DNA of 64,000 bases. Source: Micromonospora orduensis (GTDB taxonomy: Bacteria; Actinomycetota; Actinomycetes; Mycobacteriales; Micromonosporaceae). Made by a program: the position numbers and the translations under genes. Shown piece after piece: positions 33,562 through 42,709 of this stretch (the first letter of the stretch is position 1; the number at the start of each line of letters is the position of its first letter). The stretch is from positions 19,998 through 83,997 of the forward strand of contig NZ_VDFY01000188.1 in the NCBI RefSeq assembly GCF_006228125.1, given 5' to 3'. The notes beneath the pieces are model-generated. The model saw nothing but the letters and a program-made list of their open reading frames with translations, was not told where the DNA came from and did no database searches.

Positions 33562-35508
33562 ATGAGCGTTGAAGAGGACACGGTCAACCACGGCCGGTTG
33601 CTGGGGACGGTCCGCGGTCCGCAGGACGTCAAGCGGATGTCGGGCGAGGAATTGGACGTTCTCGCCGCGGAGATCCGGGACTTCCTGATCGCGAAGGTCT
33701 CCCGCACCGGCGGGCACGTCGGGCCCAACCTCGGTGTGGTCGAGCTGACGCTCGCCATGCACCGCGTCTTCGACTCCCCCCGCGACCGGCTCCTGTTCGA
33801 CACCGGCCACCAGGCGTACGTGCACAAGATCCTCACCGGGCGTCAGGCCGGCTTCGACAAGCTCCGCCAGCGCGGTGGCCTCTCCGGCTACCCCAGCCAG
33901 GCCGAGAGCGAGCACGACCTGATCGAGAACTCGCACGCCTCCACCGCGCTCTCCTATGCCGACGGCCTGGCCAAGGCGTACGCCCTGCGGGGCGAGGCGC
34001 GCAGCGTCGTGGCGGTGGTCGGCGACGGCGCGCTCACCGGCGGCATGTGCTGGGAGGCGCTCAACAACATCGCCACCGCCGGCAACTCGCTCGTCATCGT
34101 GGTCAACGACAACGGCCGGTCGTACTCGCCGACAATCGGCGGCCTGGCCGACCACCTCTCCTCGCTGCGCCTCAACCCGGGCTACGAGAAGGTCCTCGAC
34201 ACGGTCAAGGACGCCCTCGGCTCCACCCCGCTGGTCGGCAAGCCCATGTACGAGGTGCTGCACGCCGTCAAGAAGGGCATCAAGGACGCGGTCGCCCCGC
34301 AGGCCATGTTCGAGGACCTCGGCATCAAGTACGTCGGCCCGGTCGACGGGCACGACGTGGCGGCGGTCGAGGCGGCGCTGCGCGCGGCGAAGAACTTCGG
34401 CGGCCCGGTGATCGTGCACGCGGTCACCCGCAAGGGCTACGGCTACCGCCCGGCCGAGGAGGACGAGGCGGACTGCCTGCACGGCCCCGGCGGCGCCTTC
34501 GACGTGGAGACCGGCGCGCTGCTGGCCGCCCCGGCGGTGAAGTGGACGCACGTCTTCGCCGACGAGCTGCTGGCCGTCGCCGACGAGCGGCCGGACGTGG
34601 TGGGGATCACCGCCGCCATGGCCGAGCCGACAGGCATCGCGAAGCTGGCCCGCAAGTACCCCGAGCGGGTGTACGACGTGGGCATCGCCGAGCAGCACGC
34701 CGCCACCTCGGCGGCCGGGCTGGCCCTGGGTGGCCTGCACCCGGTGGTCGCGGTCTACGCCACCTTCCTCAACCGCGCCTTCGACCAGGTCCTGCTGGAC
34801 GTGGCGATGCACAAGCTGCCGGTGACCTTCGTGCTGGACCGGGCGGGCATCACCGGCCCGGACGGCCCCAGCCACTACGGCATCTGGGACATGTCGGTGT
34901 TCGGTGTGGTGCCCGGGCTGCGGATCGCCGCGCCCCGGGACGCCGCCACGCTGCGCGAGGAGCTGCGCGAGGCGCTGGCCGTCGACGACGGCCCCACCGT
35001 GGTGCGCTTCCCGACCGGCACCGTCGCCGCGGACCTGCCGGCGCTGCGCCGGGTCGGCCCGGTCGACGTGCTGGCCGAATCGGCGCGTACCGACGTGCTG
35101 CTGGTCGCCGTCGGCTCCTTCGGCCAACTCGGCATGGAGGTGGCCGCCCGGGTCGCCGAGCACGGCTACGGCGTCACAGTCGTCGACCCGCGCTGGGTGC
35201 GTCCGGTCCCGGCGGAGCTGGTCGACCTGGCCGCCCGTCACCGGCTCGTGGTGAGCGTCGAGGACGGCGTCCGCGTCGGCGGGGTGGGCGACGCGCTCGC
35301 CCAGGCGATGCGGGACGCCGACGTCCGGGTGCCGCTCAAGGACCTGGGCGTACCGGCCGACTGGCACCCGCACGGCACCCGCGCGCAGATCCTCGCCGAC
35401 CTGGGCCTCACGGCGCAGGACGTGGCCCGCGACGTCACCGGCTGGATCTCCGGCCTGGACGCCACCCCGGACCGCCTCACCCCCAGCGACGCGGCCGCGC
35501 AGAACTAG
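33562..35508 (+). CDS. dxs: 1-deoxy-D-xylulose-5-phosphate synthase
   Basis: A 648-residue thiamine-diphosphate enzyme of the MEP isoprenoid pathway that condenses pyruvate with glyceraldehyde 3-phosphate. Conserved parts: GHQAYVHKILTGR near residue 77, the TPP/Mg motif VVGDGALTGGMCWEALNNIA near residue 152, GHDVAAVEAAL, GIAEQHAATSAAGLALGG with the catalytic Glu, and DRAGITGPDGPSHYG. It is full length. The ATG at 33562 is at the family N terminus. A strong hairpin follows the stop, marking the end of this operon and the edge of the conserved block. Confidence 0.96.
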   Translation: MSVEEDTVNHGRLLGTVRGPQDVKRMSGEELDVLAAEIRDFLIAKVSRTGGHVGPNLGVVELTLAMHRVFDSPRDRLLFDTGHQAYVHKILTGRQAGFDKLRQRGGLSGYPSQAESEHDLIENSHASTALSYADGLAKAYALRGEARSVVAVVGDGALTGGMCWEALNNIATAGNSLVIVVNDNGRSYSPTIGGLADHLSSLRLNPGYEKVLDTVKDALGSTPLVGKPMYEVLHAVKKGIKDAVAPQAMFEDLGIKYVGPVDGHDVAAVEAALRAAKNFGGPVIVHAVTRKGYGYRPAEEDEADCLHGPGGAFDVETGALLAAPAVKWTHVFADELLAVADERPDVVGITAAMAEPTGIAKLARKYPERVYDVGIAEQHAATSAAGLALGGLHPVVAVYATFLNRAFDQVLLDVAMHKLPVTFVLDRAGITGPDGPSHYGIWDMSVFGVVPGLRIAAPRDAATLREELREALAVDDGPTVVRFPTGTVAADLPALRRVGPVDVLAESARTDVLLVAVGSFGQLGMEVAARVAEHGYGVTVVDPRWVRPVPAELVDLAARHRLVVSVEDGVRVGGVGDALAQAMRDADVRVPLKDLGVPADWHPHGTRAQILADLGLTAQDVARDVTGWISGLDATPDRLTPSDAAAQN

Positions 35509-35518
35509 CAGGCGCACA

Positions 35519-35554
35519 CGACGGCGGGCATCCCCTCGGGGGTGCCCGCCGTCG
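35519..35554. terminator. Bidirectional hairpin terminator after dxs
   Basis: Arms 35519-35535 and 35538-35554 pair over 17 positions with one wobble; the innermost pairs probably open to form the loop. It begins 10 nt after the dxs stop and also faces the convergent lipoprotein gene. Confidence 0.85.
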
Positions 35555-35596
35555 CCGTGCCGCGCCGATATCCCGCCCCGGCGCGGCGGCGGGGGA

Positions 35597-36790
35597 TCAG
35601 CGGGGGCTCACCGAGCGGTAGTGGGTCTTGTCGGTGTTGGCGAGGCTGTAGGTCTGCGTCCGGGTGGGCTCGGGGACGACCACCAGGCCGGGACGTTCGA
35701 CGAGCAACGGCGTTCCCGGCGGCACGGAGAGGGAGCTGTCCCGGGTGGCCCGCCAACTGAGCACCACCAGGGGCTGCCCCGGCACCGGCAGCTGGTACGT
35801 CTGCAACGGGGTGGCCCGGTCGGCCGGCGAGACCACCGGAGCGCTCCCGTCCGCCGGCCGGTAGATCACGGCGGTCATCGTGCCGGCGTCGGTGTCCCAG
35901 CTCAACTGCTGCAACTCGGCCGCCTCGCCGCCGCCGAGGGCGACCTCGCCGAGCGAGCGGACGGTCAGCTTCGCCATCGGCCAGGACGTCGGCACCGAGC
36001 GCGGCGCGTCCCGGTCGCCGACGCGGCGGGGGATGCTCCCGAACGGGCCGCGGTCACCGGCCAGCACGCAGGTGTCCAGGCCGGTGAGCGCACGTCGACC
36101 GGCACCGGACTCGTCGCGGACCAGCGGATAGCGCGGGTCGACGGTGCCGGTGCCCAGGTCGAGCAGTCGGTCGGCGGCCCGTCCCCGGGGCAGCGACTCG
36201 GTGGCCCGCAGGGTCGCGGTCACCGGTACCGCCGCGCAGGCCGGAACGTCGACCGGCGCGCTGAGCCCGTCGGCCACGGCCAGCGCCCGGCCCTGTGGCC
36301 CGAGCAGCGTCTGCACCCGGGCCGACACCAGGTAGCGCCGGCCGCCGGCGGTCTGCACCGGCAGCACGTCGGAGTAGACCAGGTAGCCGGGATCGGTGTA
36401 CTCGGAGGCGCGGGTGATGGCGTACCGGTCGCCGTCACGGGTGAGTTGCAGCAGCCAGGAGGCGCTTTCGCCGGGTACGTCGGCGGCGACCAGGGCCACC
36501 GGGGCGCCGTCGACACGGCCGGAGAAGAGGATGCCGGACGAGGGCAGGTGCGCCCGGTCGTCGGCAGGTGACCGCCAGTCCCGCACCGCGTCGGTGACCG
36601 CCGCCGTCGCCGCCGCGTCGCCGGCCAGGTCGCCCCGGGGCGGCCACACCGCAAGCGAGCCGTCCAGGCTGTCGTACCCGACCCGCAGGTCCTTCGGTTG
36701 ACGGTCGGCGACCGGACCGCACGCCGTCGCGGCCAGCACCACGCCCAGCAGGACGGTGAGGGCCCTGCCGTGCCGACGGCCTGGAGTCAC
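35597..36790 (-). CDS. Putative lipoprotein of unknown function
   Basis: About 397 residues from the GTG at 36790. It starts VTPGRRHGRALTVLLGVVLA and reaches a lipobox-like ATAC with the cysteine near residue 25, so it is probably a lipid-anchored extracytoplasmic protein. The rest is beta-rich with no recognised domain; two cysteines (VPACAAVP and LDTCVLAG) could form a disulfide. GVGDRDAPRSVPTSWPMAKL and PVPGQPLVVLSWRATRDSS are among its hydrophilic repeats of strand and turn. It is divergent from the first GT-C-like gene, 155 bp apart, and may act with that surface cluster. Function unknown. Confidence 0.75.
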   Translation of the reverse strand: MTPGRRHGRALTVLLGVVLAATACGPVADRQPKDLRVGYDSLDGSLAVWPPRGDLAGDAAATAAVTDAVRDWRSPADDRAHLPSSGILFSGRVDGAPVALVAADVPGESASWLLQLTRDGDRYAITRASEYTDPGYLVYSDVLPVQTAGGRRYLVSARVQTLLGPQGRALAVADGLSAPVDVPACAAVPVTATLRATESLPRGRAADRLLDLGTGTVDPRYPLVRDESGAGRRALTGLDTCVLAGDRGPFGSIPRRVGDRDAPRSVPTSWPMAKLTVRSLGEVALGGGEAAELQQLSWDTDAGTMTAVIYRPADGSAPVVSPADRATPLQTYQLPVPGQPLVVLSWRATRDSSLSVPPGTPLLVERPGLVVVPEPTRTQTYSLANTDKTHYRSVSPR

Positions 36791-36930
36791 CTGGTCCGCC
36801 CCCGATCGCCTCGCCGTCGCTGTCGGAAAGCGCCATAGTACGAGATGTCCGGCGCGGGGCCTCAGGTGGTGGCCGCTGCTCCCACCACAGTGGACCCCAC
36901 AGGCGTTTTCGTGCCGTTTCGTCGCTCCGG

Positions 36931-36936
36931 TAGACT
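36931..36936 (+). promoter_or_regulatory. -10-like box TAGACT, near-leaderless promoter
   Basis: TAGACT lies 9 nt before the GTG at 36946. No Shine-Dalgarno sequence precedes this GTG. The leader would be about 2-3 nt or absent. Confidence 0.45.
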
Positions 36937-36945
36937 CCGCCGACT

Positions 36946-38955
36946 GTGACGCCTGCCGAGTCCCGCGCCCTGTCCGCGCCGCACCCGGAGGCGGCTGCCG
37001 GCCTCGACGACCTCGACGAGACAGTGAGCTACCGCACTCCGACCACCAGAACGGCCGGCCGCGTCGCCACGTCCGCCGCGCCGGCCGAGGCCTCAGTAGG
37101 CGTCGTCGACGCCCCGGCCGCACCGACGACAACGCCTGTCGACACCCCACCGGAGGCCGAACCCGACCTGCCGGCCGACGCCGACGCCGAGGTGCCGGGT
37201 GGAAGCAGGTGGCGTGGGTGGACGCGGCGACGGCAGCACCTCGCCGTGGGCGGCCTGTTCCTGCTCGCCGCGCTCTGGGTGACCAGCCGGATCTGGCTGG
37301 ACCCGGCCGGCCGGGTGGCCTCGCTCTACACCGGCGACCCGGCCCAGGTGCAGTTCTTCCTGGCCCACTCGGTCCGTGTGGTGCTGCACGGCGAGTACCC
37401 GTTCTACACCGAACAGTTCAACTACCCCGACGGTGTCAACCTGATGGCCAACACGGCGGTGCTGGCGCTGGGCATCCCGATGGTGCCGGTGACGCTGCTC
37501 TTCGGGCCGGCGGTGTCCTTCGTGGTGCTGGTGACGCTCGGTCTGGCCGGCACCGCCCTGGCGTGGTACCTCATGCTCTCCCGCCACCTGGTCCGCAACC
37601 CGCTCGCGGCGGCGGTCGGCGGCTGGTTCTGCGGGTTCTCCCCGGCGATGCTGTCGCACGCCAGCTGGCACCCGAACATCATCAGCCAGTTCCTGCTGCC
37701 GTTCATCGTCTGGCGGGTGCTGGTGCTGACCCGGTCGGCCCGGCCGGTGCGCGACGGCGCGCTGCTCGCCCTGCTGGTCACCGCCCAGGCGTTCATCAAC
37801 GAGGAGATCCTGCTCTTCACGGCCCTGGCCTGCGGCGTGTTCCTGATCGCCGTGCTCGTCCAGGAACCGGCCCGCTGGTCGGCGGCGTGGCGGCCGTTGG
37901 GCGCCGGCCTGGCCGTGTGCGCGCTGCTGGCCGGGGCGCTGCTGGCGTACCCGCTGTACGTGCAGTTCGCCGGACCGATGGCGTACCACGGGCTCAGCGA
38001 CGCGGTGCAGGACTACGGCAACGACATCGCCGCCTTCTTCGCGCCCGGTTCGCCCACCTTCGGCGGCAACCAGCGGGCCAACATCAACCTGGCGCCGAAC
38101 TACTCCGAGGAGAACGCCTTCTTCGGCTGGAGCCTGTCCCTGCTCGCCATCGGCATCGTCGTCTGGCTGCGCCGGGAACTGGTCGTCCGGGCGCTCGCGG
38201 CCACCGGCGTGTTCTTCGCCGTGCTCTCCCTCGGCGAGCGGATCTCCTGGTGGGACCGGGAGCTGATCACCGGCCCGTGGCAGTTGCTGGTCCACCTGCC
38301 GCTGCTGGACGCGGTCGTGCCGACCCGGTTCGGCCTGATCACCAGCGTGGTGATCGGCCTGCTGCTCGCGCTCGCCGTCGAGCGGGCGTGGGCGCTGCGT
38401 CCGGCCGACCGACGCACCGTACGCACGCTCACCGCCGCCGGCCTGGCGTTCGCGCTGCTGCCGATCGCGCCGATGCCGCTGCGGATGGTGTCCCGACCGC
38501 CGGTGCCGGACTTCATCACCGCCGACCGGTGGCGGGAGTACGTGGGCCCGGACCAGACGCTGGTGCCCATTCCGGTGCCGAGCATGGGCAACACGCACGG
38601 CATGCGCTGGGCGGCGGCCACCAACCTCGACTTCAAGATCCCGGGCGGCTACTTCCTCGCCCCGCGCAACGGCAACACCGGTGACCCGGGGCGGTTCGGC
38701 GGCCGGCCCAGCGGCGTGGGCCAACTGCTGGAGGAGGTGGCCACCACCGGCCGCACCCCGAAGCTCGACGACCGGCAGCGCCGCCGTTTCACCGACGAGC
38801 TGCGCCACTGGCGGGCCGCCATCCTGGTGCTGCCGGTCCGCCAGCAGAACGCCGAGCCGCTGCGCCGCGCCGTCGAGGACCTGGTCGGCCCCGGCCGCCA
38901 GGAGCTGGACGTCTGGGTGTGGGACGTCCGGACGCTTACCGACCGCTCGGTCTGA
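36946..38955 (+). CDS. GT-C-like polytopic membrane protein, paralogue 1 of 3
   Basis: A 669-residue protein. About 95 cytoplasmic Pro/Thr/Ala-rich residues precede 11-12 helices at about 98-510, with a soluble C-terminal domain at about 515-669. Motifs shared with the next two paralogues are a conserved Asp in TGDPAQVQFFLAHS, NYPDGVNLMANTAVL, FINEEILLFTALA, SEENAFFG, PGGYFLAP, LRHWRAAILVL and VWVWDVRTL. The first two resemble loops of GT-C glycosyltransferases (DUF6541/YfhO-like), where an extracellular Asp is catalytic. It could move a lipid-linked sugar outside the cell, but donor and acceptor are unknown. The stop overlaps the next start by one base. Confidence 0.78.
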   Translation: MTPAESRALSAPHPEAAAGLDDLDETVSYRTPTTRTAGRVATSAAPAEASVGVVDAPAAPTTTPVDTPPEAEPDLPADADAEVPGGSRWRGWTRRRQHLAVGGLFLLAALWVTSRIWLDPAGRVASLYTGDPAQVQFFLAHSVRVVLHGEYPFYTEQFNYPDGVNLMANTAVLALGIPMVPVTLLFGPAVSFVVLVTLGLAGTALAWYLMLSRHLVRNPLAAAVGGWFCGFSPAMLSHASWHPNIISQFLLPFIVWRVLVLTRSARPVRDGALLALLVTAQAFINEEILLFTALACGVFLIAVLVQEPARWSAAWRPLGAGLAVCALLAGALLAYPLYVQFAGPMAYHGLSDAVQDYGNDIAAFFAPGSPTFGGNQRANINLAPNYSEENAFFGWSLSLLAIGIVVWLRRELVVRALAATGVFFAVLSLGERISWWDRELITGPWQLLVHLPLLDAVVPTRFGLITSVVIGLLLALAVERAWALRPADRRTVRTLTAAGLAFALLPIAPMPLRMVSRPPVPDFITADRWREYVGPDQTLVPIPVPSMGNTHGMRWAAATNLDFKIPGGYFLAPRNGNTGDPGRFGGRPSGVGQLLEEVATTGRTPKLDDRQRRRFTDELRHWRAAILVLPVRQQNAEPLRRAVEDLVGPGRQELDVWVWDVRTLTDRSV

Positions 38956-40736
38956 TGGCCACCGGGACGGCGTCCGCCGCGACGGTTGCCCCGGCGCCGA
39001 CGCGGTGGTCCCGGCCGAGCTGGCTCCCGGACGCGGTGGTGGTGACCGGCTATCTGGGCCTGGCCCTCCTGCTGACCAGCGGGCAGTGGGGGCACCCGTG
39101 GCGGCTGTTCCACCAGGCCGGCGACCAGGTCCTCTTCGAGTGGATGCTGGCCCACGCGGCGCACGCCGTCGTCGAGGGGGAGAACCCGCTCTACAGCACG
39201 GCGTTGAACGCGCCGGACGGGGTCAACCTGATGGCGAACACGTCGGTGCTCGGCCTGGGTGTGCCACTGACCCCGGTCACGCTGCTGTTCGGGTCGCAGG
39301 TGGCGTTCTGCGTGGCGGTCGTCTGCTGCCTCGCCGGCACCGCGACGGCCTGGTACGCGCTGCTGCGCCGCAGGCTGGTCAGCGCCCGGTCGGCGGCGGC
39401 GGTCGGTGGGCTGATCTGTGGGTTCGCCCCCGGCATGATCGCCCAGGCGGGCGCGCACCTGCACATCGCCGCGCAGTTCCTGGTGCCCCCGATCCTCGCC
39501 CTGATGTTCCGGCCCGCCGACCGCTCCACGTGGCGGTCCGGCGTCGGCCTCGGGCTGCTGGTCGTCTGGCAGGCCTTCATCGGCGAGGAGGTGCTGGTCT
39601 TCCTGGCGCTCGCCGCCGGGGTGCTCGCGCTGGGGTGGGCGCTCGCCGACCGCTCGGCCGCCCGCCGGCACGCGCCGGCCCTGTTCGGGCGGCTCGCGGT
39701 GGCGGCCGTGGTGGCGACGGCGCTGCTGGCGTACCCGCTGTGGTTCCAGTTCCGCGGCCCGCAGCACTACGCGGGGATGGCCTTCGCCGCGCACGCCTTC
39801 CAACTGGACGCGGCGTCGTTCACCGCGTCGGCCCGGCAGACCGTGCTCGGCGACGACTGGCTGCCGGGCCTGCTCTCGCCGAACCCGACCGAGGAGAACT
39901 CGTTCTTCGGCCCGGGACTGCTCGTGCTCGCCGTGGTGATCGTGATCTGGCTGTGGCGACGGCCGCTGGTCCGCGCGCTGGCCGCCTGTGGCCTGGTGTT
40001 CGCCCTGCTCTCGCTCGGCACCGAGCTGCGGGTGGACGGCGCCGCCACCGGCATTCCCGCGCCGTACCGGCTGGTCGCCGGGCTGCCGCTGCTCGACCTC
40101 GCGGTGCCGGCCCGGTTCGCGCTGGTCTGCGTACCGGTGCTGGGAGTGCTGGTGGCGCTCTCGGTGGACCGGGTCCGGGCGGCACGCCGGCTGTCGGCCG
40201 CGCCGGGACTGCCGGTGCGGCTGCTCTGGGCCGGGGCGGTGGCCGCCGCGCTGCTGCCCCTGGTCCCGACACCGATCCGGGTGGTGCCGGTCCCGCCGGT
40301 GCCGGGGTTCGTCGCCGACGGCGGGTGGCGTCCGCTGGTCCCGCCCGGCCGGACGGTGGTCGCCGTACCCCCGGTCACCGGCGCGGCGCGGAGCCCGGTG
40401 ATGCTCTGGTCCGCCCGCACCGGGCTCGCCTTCCCAGCGCCGGGCGGCTACTTCATCGGGCCGGCCGGCCCCGACGACCCGACGGCCCGCTGGGGCGCGC
40501 CGGACCGGCCCACCTCGGTGCTGCTGCGCGCGGTGGCCGAGACCGGAGTGGTGCCGGTGCTCACCGACGCCGACCGCCGGCGGGCCGTCGAGGATCTGCG
40601 GCACTGGCGGGCCGCGCTTGTGGTGCTCGGCCCGTCGACGCACGGCGACCCGCTGCGCCGCACCGTCGACTACCTGCTCGGCCCGGGCCGCCCGGTCGAC
40701 GGCGGATGGGTGTGGGACGTGCGGGGCAGCGTCTAA
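38955..40736 (+). CDS. GT-C-like polytopic membrane protein, paralogue 2 of 3
   Basis: A 593-residue protein like the preceding one but with a short N-terminal tail (about 25 residues). Shared motifs: the Asp of AGDQVLFEWMLAHA, NAPDGVNLMANTSVLGLG, FIGEEVLVFLALAAG, TEENSFFG, PGGYFIGPAG, LRHWRAALVVL and GWVWDVRGSV. Its extracellular C-terminal part begins near residue 450 (PVPPVPGFVADGGWRPLVPP). The start is translationally coupled to paralogue 1 (TGATG). Its TAA stop overlaps the stop of the convergent paralogue 3 by 4 bp. Function inferred as for paralogue 1. Confidence 0.78.
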   Translation: MATGTASAATVAPAPTRWSRPSWLPDAVVVTGYLGLALLLTSGQWGHPWRLFHQAGDQVLFEWMLAHAAHAVVEGENPLYSTALNAPDGVNLMANTSVLGLGVPLTPVTLLFGSQVAFCVAVVCCLAGTATAWYALLRRRLVSARSAAAVGGLICGFAPGMIAQAGAHLHIAAQFLVPPILALMFRPADRSTWRSGVGLGLLVVWQAFIGEEVLVFLALAAGVLALGWALADRSAARRHAPALFGRLAVAAVVATALLAYPLWFQFRGPQHYAGMAFAAHAFQLDAASFTASARQTVLGDDWLPGLLSPNPTEENSFFGPGLLVLAVVIVIWLWRRPLVRALAACGLVFALLSLGTELRVDGAATGIPAPYRLVAGLPLLDLAVPARFALVCVPVLGVLVALSVDRVRAARRLSAAPGLPVRLLWAGAVAAALLPLVPTPIRVVPVPPVPGFVADGGWRPLVPPGRTVVAVPPVTGAARSPVMLWSARTGLAFPAPGGYFIGPAGPDDPTARWGAPDRPTSVLLRAVAETGVVPVLTDADRRRAVEDLRHWRAALVVLGPSTHGDPLRRTVDYLLGPGRPVDGGWVWDVRGSV

Positions 40737-42595
40737 CCCACAAGCGCGCGGACGTCCCAGACCCAGACGTCGTCGACCCGCTGCGGCGGCCCGATCAGGG
40801 CGGTGACCAGCTCACGCAGCACCGCCTCGCGCGGGTGTGCACCGAGCACCACTACCGACGCCCGCCAGAAGCGCAGGTCCTGCACGGCCTGGCGACGGTT
40901 CTCGTCGGTGAGCGCCGGGACCTTGTCCGTGTCCATGGTGGAGTAGATCAGGCTGCTGGTGGGCCGGTTCGGCGCCCCGAAGACGCCCTCGCCCAGCTCG
41001 TTGGGGCCGATGAAGTATCCGCCCGGGACGGGGAACTCCTGCCCGGTCAGGGCGCTCCAGCGCAGCGTGGGCAGGCCGTGGACGTTGCTCGGGATCGGCA
41101 CCGGCACCAGGGTCCGGCCCGCCGGCACGTACGGCCGCCAGCCGCCGGCGGTGATGAAGTGCGGCGGCGGCTCCACCTGCTGGGCGGGCAGCGGCCGGGG
41201 GAAGAGCGGCAGCACGGCGAGGGCGACCGCCGTGTACCCCACCGGGCGGAGCCACCGCCGACGCGACGCGACAGCCGGTTCGCCCGTGCGCTGGGCCGGC
41301 ACCCGCGGCGCCTCGGCCGGACGCCCCTGCCGGGACGCGGCGTCCCAGGTCAGCGCGAGCAGTACGCCCACCGCGGCGGCGACGACCAACGTCAACCGGG
41401 TCGGCATCATCATCTCGACCAGAGGCAGGTCGTCCGGCACGTACGACCACGGGCCGCGCACCTCGGTCTCGACGCCGTTGAAGCGCACCACCGGCCCGAT
41501 CGCGGCCACGGTGAAGACCACCATCAGGACCGCGACGATCCGGGCCGCCAGCGACCGGCGGACCAGCAGCACCAGGGCCACCACCGACAGGAGCACCAGC
41601 GGCCAACCGAACCAGGTGTTCTGCTCGGTCACCCCGATCGTCTTCTCCACGGCCGGGTCACCGGCCCAGGTGTCCCGGGCGAAGGTGACGAACGCGACCA
41701 GGTCCTCGCCCCAGTTGTGGAAGACGCCGCCCTGCAGGCCCCGGTAGGACTGCGGGCCGTTGAACTGGAACCAGATCGGGTACGCGGCGAGCAGCAGCGC
41801 CAGCCCGCCGGCCACACCCAGCCCGGCCACGAACGTGCCGGCGACGGCCCGCGTGGCGGCGGGCCGCTGCACGGCGTACGCCAGCACGACGACCAGGCAG
41901 GCCAGCGCCGTGAGCAGCAGCATCTCCTCGTTGATGAAGATCTGGTACGCGACAAGCGCCCCGAGGACCAGCCCGTTGCGCCGCCATCGGCCCGGCTCGC
42001 CGAGGCGCAGCACCCGCACCACGATCAGGGGCAGCAGGAAGTTGGACACGAAGTTGGGCTGGCCGTTGGCGTGGTGGATGATGCCCGGCGCGAAGCCGAG
42101 GAACGCGCCGCCGACGAACGCCGCCGCCCGGGAGCGCACCAGGTGGCGGGAGAGCATCCAGTACGCGGTGCCAGCGGTGGCGGCGAGGGCCCCGCCCAGG
42201 TAGAGCGCGTACATCACCTGGGGGCCGAGCAGCATGGTCAGCGGCGCCAGCGGCAGGGTCACCCCGAGCAGCGAGGTGTTGGCCATCATGTTCACCCCGT
42301 CCGGGGCGTTCTGCCGGGCCGTGAACAGCGGGTTCTCCAGGTGCCGCACGGAGTACGCGCCGTGCGCGAACAGCCACTCGAACCAGCTGTGGTCGGTGGG
42401 CAGGTGCGAGGACACCCGACCTGTCACGTCACCCCAGTAGTTGAGGCAGACGAACACGCCCAGCACCACATAGGCTCCGAGAGCCACGAGATCGGCGCGG
42501 GCGGGTCGGCGTCGAGGCCGCCGTGTCGTCTCGACGTCGACCGGGTCGGCGTCGGTTACGGGATTCAGCGAGGGGTCTACCACCGGCACAGCCAC
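40733..42595 (-). CDS. GT-C-like polytopic membrane protein, paralogue 3 of 3
   Basis: About 620 residues on the opposite strand. Shared motifs: the Asp of PTDHSWFEWLFAHGA, NAPDGVNMMANTSLLGVT, FINEEMLLLTALACL, TEQNTWFG, PGGYFIGPNE, LRFWRASVVVL and VWVWDVRALVG. It has a region HLVRSRAAAFVGGAFLGFAP that matches paralogue 1 closely (HLVRNPLAAAVGGWFCGFSP). Start uncertain: GTG codons at 42595 and 42589 are in frame and neither has a Shine-Dalgarno sequence. That three copies are kept in two orientations suggests different substrates or partners rather than a fresh duplication. Confidence 0.76.
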   Translation of the reverse strand: MAVPVVDPSLNPVTDADPVDVETTRRPRRRPARADLVALGAYVVLGVFVCLNYWGDVTGRVSSHLPTDHSWFEWLFAHGAYSVRHLENPLFTARQNAPDGVNMMANTSLLGVTLPLAPLTMLLGPQVMYALYLGGALAATAGTAYWMLSRHLVRSRAAAFVGGAFLGFAPGIIHHANGQPNFVSNFLLPLIVVRVLRLGEPGRWRRNGLVLGALVAYQIFINEEMLLLTALACLVVVLAYAVQRPAATRAVAGTFVAGLGVAGGLALLLAAYPIWFQFNGPQSYRGLQGGVFHNWGEDLVAFVTFARDTWAGDPAVEKTIGVTEQNTWFGWPLVLLSVVALVLLVRRSLAARIVAVLMVVFTVAAIGPVVRFNGVETEVRGPWSYVPDDLPLVEMMMPTRLTLVVAAAVGVLLALTWDAASRQGRPAEAPRVPAQRTGEPAVASRRRWLRPVGYTAVALAVLPLFPRPLPAQQVEPPPHFITAGGWRPYVPAGRTLVPVPIPSNVHGLPTLRWSALTGQEFPVPGGYFIGPNELGEGVFGAPNRPTSSLIYSTMDTDKVPALTDENRRQAVQDLRFWRASVVVLGAHPREAVLRELVTALIGPPQRVDDVWVWDVRALVG

Positions 42596-42709
42596 GACGC
42601 GCCATCGTACAGGCGAGGATGCGTCGGATTTGCCGGGCCGGTGTGCCCACGGTCGGGTTTGCCGGGAAGCGCCGCCGGCCAGCCACGACGGGTGACGGGG
42701 GGACGGTCG

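Noticed and set aside
31510..35517. A 1335-codon open frame on the minus strand across the methyltransferase, anmK and dxs genes
   Set aside because: It lies antisense to three strongly supported genes; its composition is low-complexity Gly/Arg/His/Val, typical of GC-rich shadow frames without stops.
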